From NCBI RefSeq assembly GCF_035998295.1, contig NZ_DASYHS010000061.1:1-18209 (forward strand): DNA of 18,209 bases, read 5' to 3'. This DNA comes from DASYHS01 sp035998295. Lineage in GTDB: Bacteria; Pseudomonadota; Alphaproteobacteria; Azospirillales; Azospirillaceae. A program made the translations under genes and the position numbers. Positions 15,290-18,209 of this stretch are shown one piece after another; positions within the stretch are counted from its first letter, which is position 1, and each line of letters starts with the position of its first letter. The notes beneath the pieces are model-generated. The model ran no database searches. It saw only the letters and a list, made by a program, of their open reading frames with translations, and was not told the origin of the DNA.

Positions 15290-16033
15290 TCACCGGCCCG
15301 AGGCGGGCACGGCGACCGGCCGCAGGCCGGAGCGCGGCACGTCGGCATCGGCGATGCGCCCGTCGACCAGCCGGACGACGCGGCTGCACCGGGCCGCGAG
15401 CGCGGGGTCGTGGGTGATCAGAACCAGGGTGGTGCCGCGGCTGCGCGCCAGGTCGAACATCAGCGAGACGACATGGGCGCCGGTCTCGCCGTCGAGGTTG
15501 CCGGTCGGCTCGTCCGCGAGCAGGAGCGACGGTTCGGTCGAGAAGGCGCGGGCCAAGGCCACGCGCTGCTGCTCGCCGCCGGAGAGCTGGCTCGGGTAGT
15601 GGCCGAGGCGGTGGCCGAGGCCGACCGCCTCCAGCCCCTCGCGCGCCCGGGCGAAGGCGTCGGCCCGGCCGGCGAACTCCAGCGGGATCGCGACGTTCTC
15701 GACCGCGGTCATGGTCGCGATCAGGTGGAAGGCCTGGAAGACGATGCCGACATGGTCGCGCCGGAAGCGCGCGAGCCCGTCCTCGTCCAGCGAGGCGAGG
15801 TCGAGCCCGGCCACCTCGACCCTGCCGGTGGTCGGCCGCTCGAGGCCGGCGATCACCATCATCATCGTCGACTTGCCGGACCCGGACGGGCCGACGATGC
15901 CGACCGTCTCGCCGCGCGCCACGCTCAGGTCGATCCCGCGCAGCACGTTGACGGGCCCCGCCGCGCTATCCAATTTCAGGTGAAGATCGCCGAGCGCGAT
16001 GATCGGGCCGGCGACGGAAACGGGATCGGACAT
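15290..16033 (-). CDS. ybbA: ABC transporter ATPase, YbbA (LolD/MacB-like)
   Basis: This 247-aa ATPase powers the YbbP permease. It has Walker A GPSGSGKS (48-55), Q-loop Gln100 in IVFQAFHL, signature LSGGEQQRVALARA (150-163), Walker B LLLADEPTG (D174, E175) and switch His208 in ITHD. The LSGGEQQ form and overall length are typical of the LolD/MacB/YbbA group. ATG 16033 is chosen because the domain starts about 10 residues later; an open frame continues upstream to 16216 but runs into the divergent esterase gene and is not conserved sequence. ybbA and ybbP are 7 bp apart on one mRNA, divergent from tesA, an arrangement also seen in E. coli, which supports the assignment. Confidence 0.93.
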   Translation of the reverse strand: MSDPVSVAGPIIALGDLHLKLDSAAGPVNVLRGIDLSVARGETVGIVGPSGSGKSTMMMVIAGLERPTTGRVEVAGLDLASLDEDGLARFRRDHVGIVFQAFHLIATMTAVENVAIPLEFAGRADAFARAREGLEAVGLGHRLGHYPSQLSGGEQQRVALARAFSTEPSLLLADEPTGNLDGETGAHVVSLMFDLARSRGTTLVLITHDPALAARCSRVVRLVDGRIADADVPRSGLRPVAVPASGR

Positions 16034-16049
16034 GTCGGGAGACCAGCCG

Positions 16050-16739
16050 GTGAGGTTCTTGAGTTCAACGCGATATGGAGCGCCGGCGCGGCTTTTCAAC
16101 GCGATGGCGGCGGGGCTGGTCCTGCTCCTGCTCGGCCTGACGCCCGGCGCGTCCCCCGGGCCGGCGGCGGCGGAGGCGGCACCGGTGCGCGTGCTGGCCT
16201 TCGGCGACAGCCTCACCGCGGGCTACGGCCTGCCGTCGGGGCAGAGCTTCCCGGACCGGCTGGAGGCGGCGCTGCGCGAGGCCGGCCATGAGGTCGAGAT
16301 CGTGAACGCCGGCGTCTCCGGCGACACGACCGCGGGCGGCCTCGCCCGGTTGGACTGGTCGCTGGCCGAACGGCCGGACGCCGTGATCCTGGCGCTGGGC
16401 GCCAATGACGGGCTGCGCGGCATCGATCCCGACACGACGCGCGCCAATCTCGACGCGATCCTGACCAGGCTCGGCGAGCTGGACCTGCCCGTGCTGGTGG
16501 CCGGCATGTACGCCCCGCCCAATCTGGGCCCGGAATACGGCCGCCGGTTCAACGCCATCTTCCCGGACCTCGCGCGCAAGCACGGCGCGACGCTCTACCC
16601 GTTCCTGCTGGAAGGGGTGGCGATGGAGCCGGCGCTGAACCAGGCCGACGGCATCCATCCCAACCAGGACGGCGTCGCCGTCATCGTCGAGGGCATCCTG
16701 CCCCATGTCGGGCCGCTGCTGGAGGCGGCCCGGAGCTGA
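16050..16739 (+). CDS. tesA: SGNH-family esterase/lysophospholipase, TesA (secreted)
   Basis: This 229-aa enzyme should hydrolyse thioesters, aryl esters or lysophospholipids in the periplasm. A signal peptide (hydrophobic core AAGLVLLLLGL, cleavage near PAAAEA) is followed by the four SGNH blocks: FGDSLTAGYG with Ser54, NAGVSGDTT, LGANDG, and DGIHP with Asp200 and His203. The start is a judgement call. GTG 16050 has GGAG exactly 8 nt upstream and gives a positively charged n-region (residues VRFLSSTRYGAPARLF). ATG 16104 would lack both a ribosome binding site and positive charge; ATG 16032 overlaps the ybbA start codon. TTG 16059 is also possible. The gene is divergent from ybbAP. Confidence 0.9.
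   Translation: MRFLSSTRYGAPARLFNAMAAGLVLLLLGLTPGASPGPAAAEAAPVRVLAFGDSLTAGYGLPSGQSFPDRLEAALREAGHEVEIVNAGVSGDTTAGGLARLDWSLAERPDAVILALGANDGLRGIDPDTTRANLDAILTRLGELDLPVLVAGMYAPPNLGPEYGRRFNAIFPDLARKHGATLYPFLLEGVAMEPALNQADGIHPNQDGVAVIVEGILPHVGPLLEAARS
16072..16099 (-). promoter_or_regulatory. Candidate promoter of ybbA-ybbP, inside the 5' end of tesA
   Basis: On the minus strand TTGAAA (16094-16099), 16 bp and CATATC (16072-16077) precede the ybbA ATG by about 40 bp. An alternative -10, TATCGC, sits at 18-bp spacing (16070-16075). With the chosen tesA start this promoter lies within the tesA signal-peptide codons. Confidence 0.4.
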
Positions 16740-16809
16740 ACCGTTTCGCCGCGGGCCGGGTTGGGGCCATACGGGCGCTACGACGAGCCGGAAATTTTTG
16801 GAGAACGGG

Positions 16810-17856
16810 ATGCGCAAGCGCAAGCTCGGCCGCACCGGCCTGGAGGTGACCGAGATCTGCCTCGGCACCATGACCTGGGGCCGGCAGAACACCGAGGCCG
16901 AGGGCCATGCCCAGATGGACTGGGCGATCGACCGGGGCATCACCTTCTGGGACACCGCCGAGATGTACGCGATTCCCCCGACGGCCGAGACGTACGGCCG
17001 CACGGAGGCGATCATCGGCAGCTGGTTCGCGAGCCGCGGCGGCCGCGAGCGCGTCGTCCTGGCGACCAAGGCGATCGGCCGCGCGTCCGGCGGATACGGA
17101 TGGATACGGGGCGGCGGCGCCCGGCTCGACCGCGACAACCTCGTGCGGGCGGTCGAGGACAGCCTGCGCCGGCTGCGGACCGACTACATCGACCTCTACC
17201 AGCTCCACTGGCCGGACCGGCCGACCACCCGCTTCGGCCGGCGCAGCGTGCCGCTGCCCGAAGAGGACGGCGACGCGACGCCGATCGACGAGACCCTGCG
17301 GGCGCTGGACGACCTCGTGCGCGCGGGCAAGATCCGCCATGTCGGGCTGTCGAACGAGACCGCGTGGGGAGCGATGACCTTCCTGCGCGTCTCGGAGACG
17401 CTGGGGCTGGCGCGCGTCGCCAGCATCCAGAACGCGTACAACCTGCTGAACCGTACCTTCGAGGACGGGCTGGCGGAGATCGCACTGCGCGAGGAGGTCG
17501 GGCTGCTGGCCTATTCCCCGCTCGGCGGCGGCACGCTGACGGGCAAGTACCTGGACGGACGCCGGCCGCCGGGGTCGCGCCGCGCCATCGACCAGCGGGG
17601 CTCGCGCTACGACCGGCCGAACGCGGACGCGGCGACGCAGGCCTATGTCGAGCTGGCGGGGCGCCACGGGCTCGACCCGGCCCGGATGGCGATCGCCTTC
17701 GTGCTGAGCCGGTCCTTCACCACCGCGGCGATCATCGGCGCCACCAGCCTGGAGCAGCTCGCCACCGACGCCGGCGCCGCCGAGGTGGAGCTGTCGGCGG
17801 AACTGCTGGAGGAGATCGACGACATCCGTGCCCTCTATACCGACCCCTGCCCCTGA
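16810..17856 (+). CDS. tas: NADP(H)-dependent aldo/keto reductase, Tas-like
   Basis: This 348-aa enzyme closely follows E. coli Tas (346 aa) along its whole length. It opens with RKLGRTGLEVTEICLGTMTWG, then WDTAEMY, TDYIDLYQLHWPDRPT, GKIRHVGLSNETAWG, QNAYNLLNRTFE, LLAYSPLGGGTLTGKYL and the cofactor-binding IIGATSLEQL. The catalytic tetrad is Asp48, Tyr53, Lys87 and His133. It should be a cytoplasmic TIM-barrel reductase of carbonyl compounds; the physiological substrate is unknown. ATG 16810 has GGAG 7 nt upstream and begins where the family begins; the longer open frame to 16705 overlaps tesA. It lies 70 bp after tesA, with no clear promoter or terminator between, and 12 bp before thpR. Confidence 0.93.
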   Translation: MRKRKLGRTGLEVTEICLGTMTWGRQNTEAEGHAQMDWAIDRGITFWDTAEMYAIPPTAETYGRTEAIIGSWFASRGGRERVVLATKAIGRASGGYGWIRGGGARLDRDNLVRAVEDSLRRLRTDYIDLYQLHWPDRPTTRFGRRSVPLPEEDGDATPIDETLRALDDLVRAGKIRHVGLSNETAWGAMTFLRVSETLGLARVASIQNAYNLLNRTFEDGLAEIALREEVGLLAYSPLGGGTLTGKYLDGRRPPGSRRAIDQRGSRYDRPNADAATQAYVELAGRHGLDPARMAIAFVLSRSFTTAAIIGATSLEQLATDAGAAEVELSAELLEEIDDIRALYTDPCP

Positions 17857-17868
17857 CGGGGAGTTCAG

Positions 17869-18209
17869 ATGATCCGATTGTTCGTTGGCCTGGAACTGCC
17901 GCCGGAACTCCGCGACCGGCTCGCCGGGCTGGGCGGCGGCGTGCCCGGCGCGCGCTGGACCGAGCCGGGCAACCTGCACCTGACCCTGCGCTTCATCGGC
18001 GAGGTCGAGGAGGGAATGCTGGCGGACATCCACGCGGGCCTGGCCGCGGTGTCCGCCCCCGCCTTCGACCTGGTGCTGGAGGGCACCGGCCGCTTCGGCG
18101 CCGGGGCGCGCACGCGCGCGCTGTGGGCCGGCGTCGAGGGCAACGCGGCGCTCCAGCACCTCCAGCAGAAGGTGGAGAGCGCCGTCGTGCGCACGGGCCT
18201 GCCCGCGGA
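17869..18209 (+). CDS. thpR: RNA 2',3'-cyclic phosphodiesterase ThpR (partial, cut by window end)
   Basis: The first 113 residues of a 2H-phosphoesterase are present and the frame is open to the edge. It starts IRLFVGLELPPELRDRL, the usual ThpR N-terminus, and carries the first HxTx motif in NLHLTLRFIGE (His37, Thr39). FDLVLEGTGRFG and RALWAGVEG follow as in the family. The second HxTx motif, normally near residue 125, would lie beyond the window. The enzyme opens 2',3'-cyclic phosphate ends of RNA to 2'-phosphate. ATG 17869 has GGGGAG 5 nt upstream. The 12-bp gap after the Tas-like gene suggests co-transcription. Confidence 0.92.
   Translation, partial: MIRLFVGLELPPELRDRLAGLGGGVPGARWTEPGNLHLTLRFIGEVEEGMLADIHAGLAAVSAPAFDLVLEGTGRFGAGARTRALWAGVEGNAALQHLQQKVESAVVRTGLPA

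Noticed and set aside
13060..15417. A 785-codon plus-strand frame opposite ybbP
   Set aside because: It is His/Asp/Gly/Arg-rich antisense shadow with no domain or ribosome binding site.
16740..16809. Search for a promoter or terminator between tesA and the Tas-like gene
   Set aside because: No convincing -35/-10 pair or stable hairpin with a T-tract is visible; only the GGAG ribosome binding site is supported.

Overview
The window is very GC-rich (well over 70% in coding regions, strong G/C at third codon positions). Protein families and gene order fit an alphaproteobacterium, probably of the Rhodospirillales type. This is inferred from composition and families only; there is no rRNA or other phylogenetic marker. 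I see no insertion sequence, tRNA, rRNA, CRISPR array, phage gene or attachment site. It reads as chromosomal sequence, with about 14 complete genes, one gene cut by the right edge and several regulatory sites.

Left part (1-3816): a promoter overlapped by a 25-bp dyad precedes a 1147-aa membrane hybrid histidine kinase (three PAS, HisKA, HATPase, a degenerate and an intact receiver, HPt). It converges on a small cold-shock protein gene. Middle-left (4009-8754, minus): a tightly coupled four-gene nickel/peptide-type ABC importer (binding protein, two permeases, fused double ATPase). Its single promoter is overlapped by a palindrome that closely resembles a Zur (zinc uptake regulator) box. The gene order is one transcription unit with overlapping stops and starts.

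Middle (8856-9773, minus): a compact operon with a DUF2975 membrane protein, a YozG-like HTH regulator and a 58-aa lipoprotein gene that overlaps the HTH gene by 44 bp. It is preceded by a perfect 19-bp palindrome. Next come a LuxO-like sigma-54 response regulator and, upstream of it and translationally coupled, a stand-alone receiver protein (9905-11739, minus), ended by an intrinsic terminator. A Bax inhibitor-1/YccA-family membrane protein (11936-12655, minus) has its own promoter and a strong intrinsic terminator.

Right part: the conserved ybbA-ybbP ABC export pair (minus) diverges from the SGNH esterase tesA (plus), as in many proteobacteria. It is followed by a Tas-like aldo/keto reductase and the start of thpR (RNA 2',3'-cyclic phosphodiesterase), likely co-transcribed.

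The points most worth a second look are the Zur-like operator on a Nik/Opp-type importer, the DUF2975-HTH-lipoprotein micro-operon with its palindrome, and the LuxO-like regulator with a partner receiver in the same window as a hybrid kinase carrying its own HPt domain.
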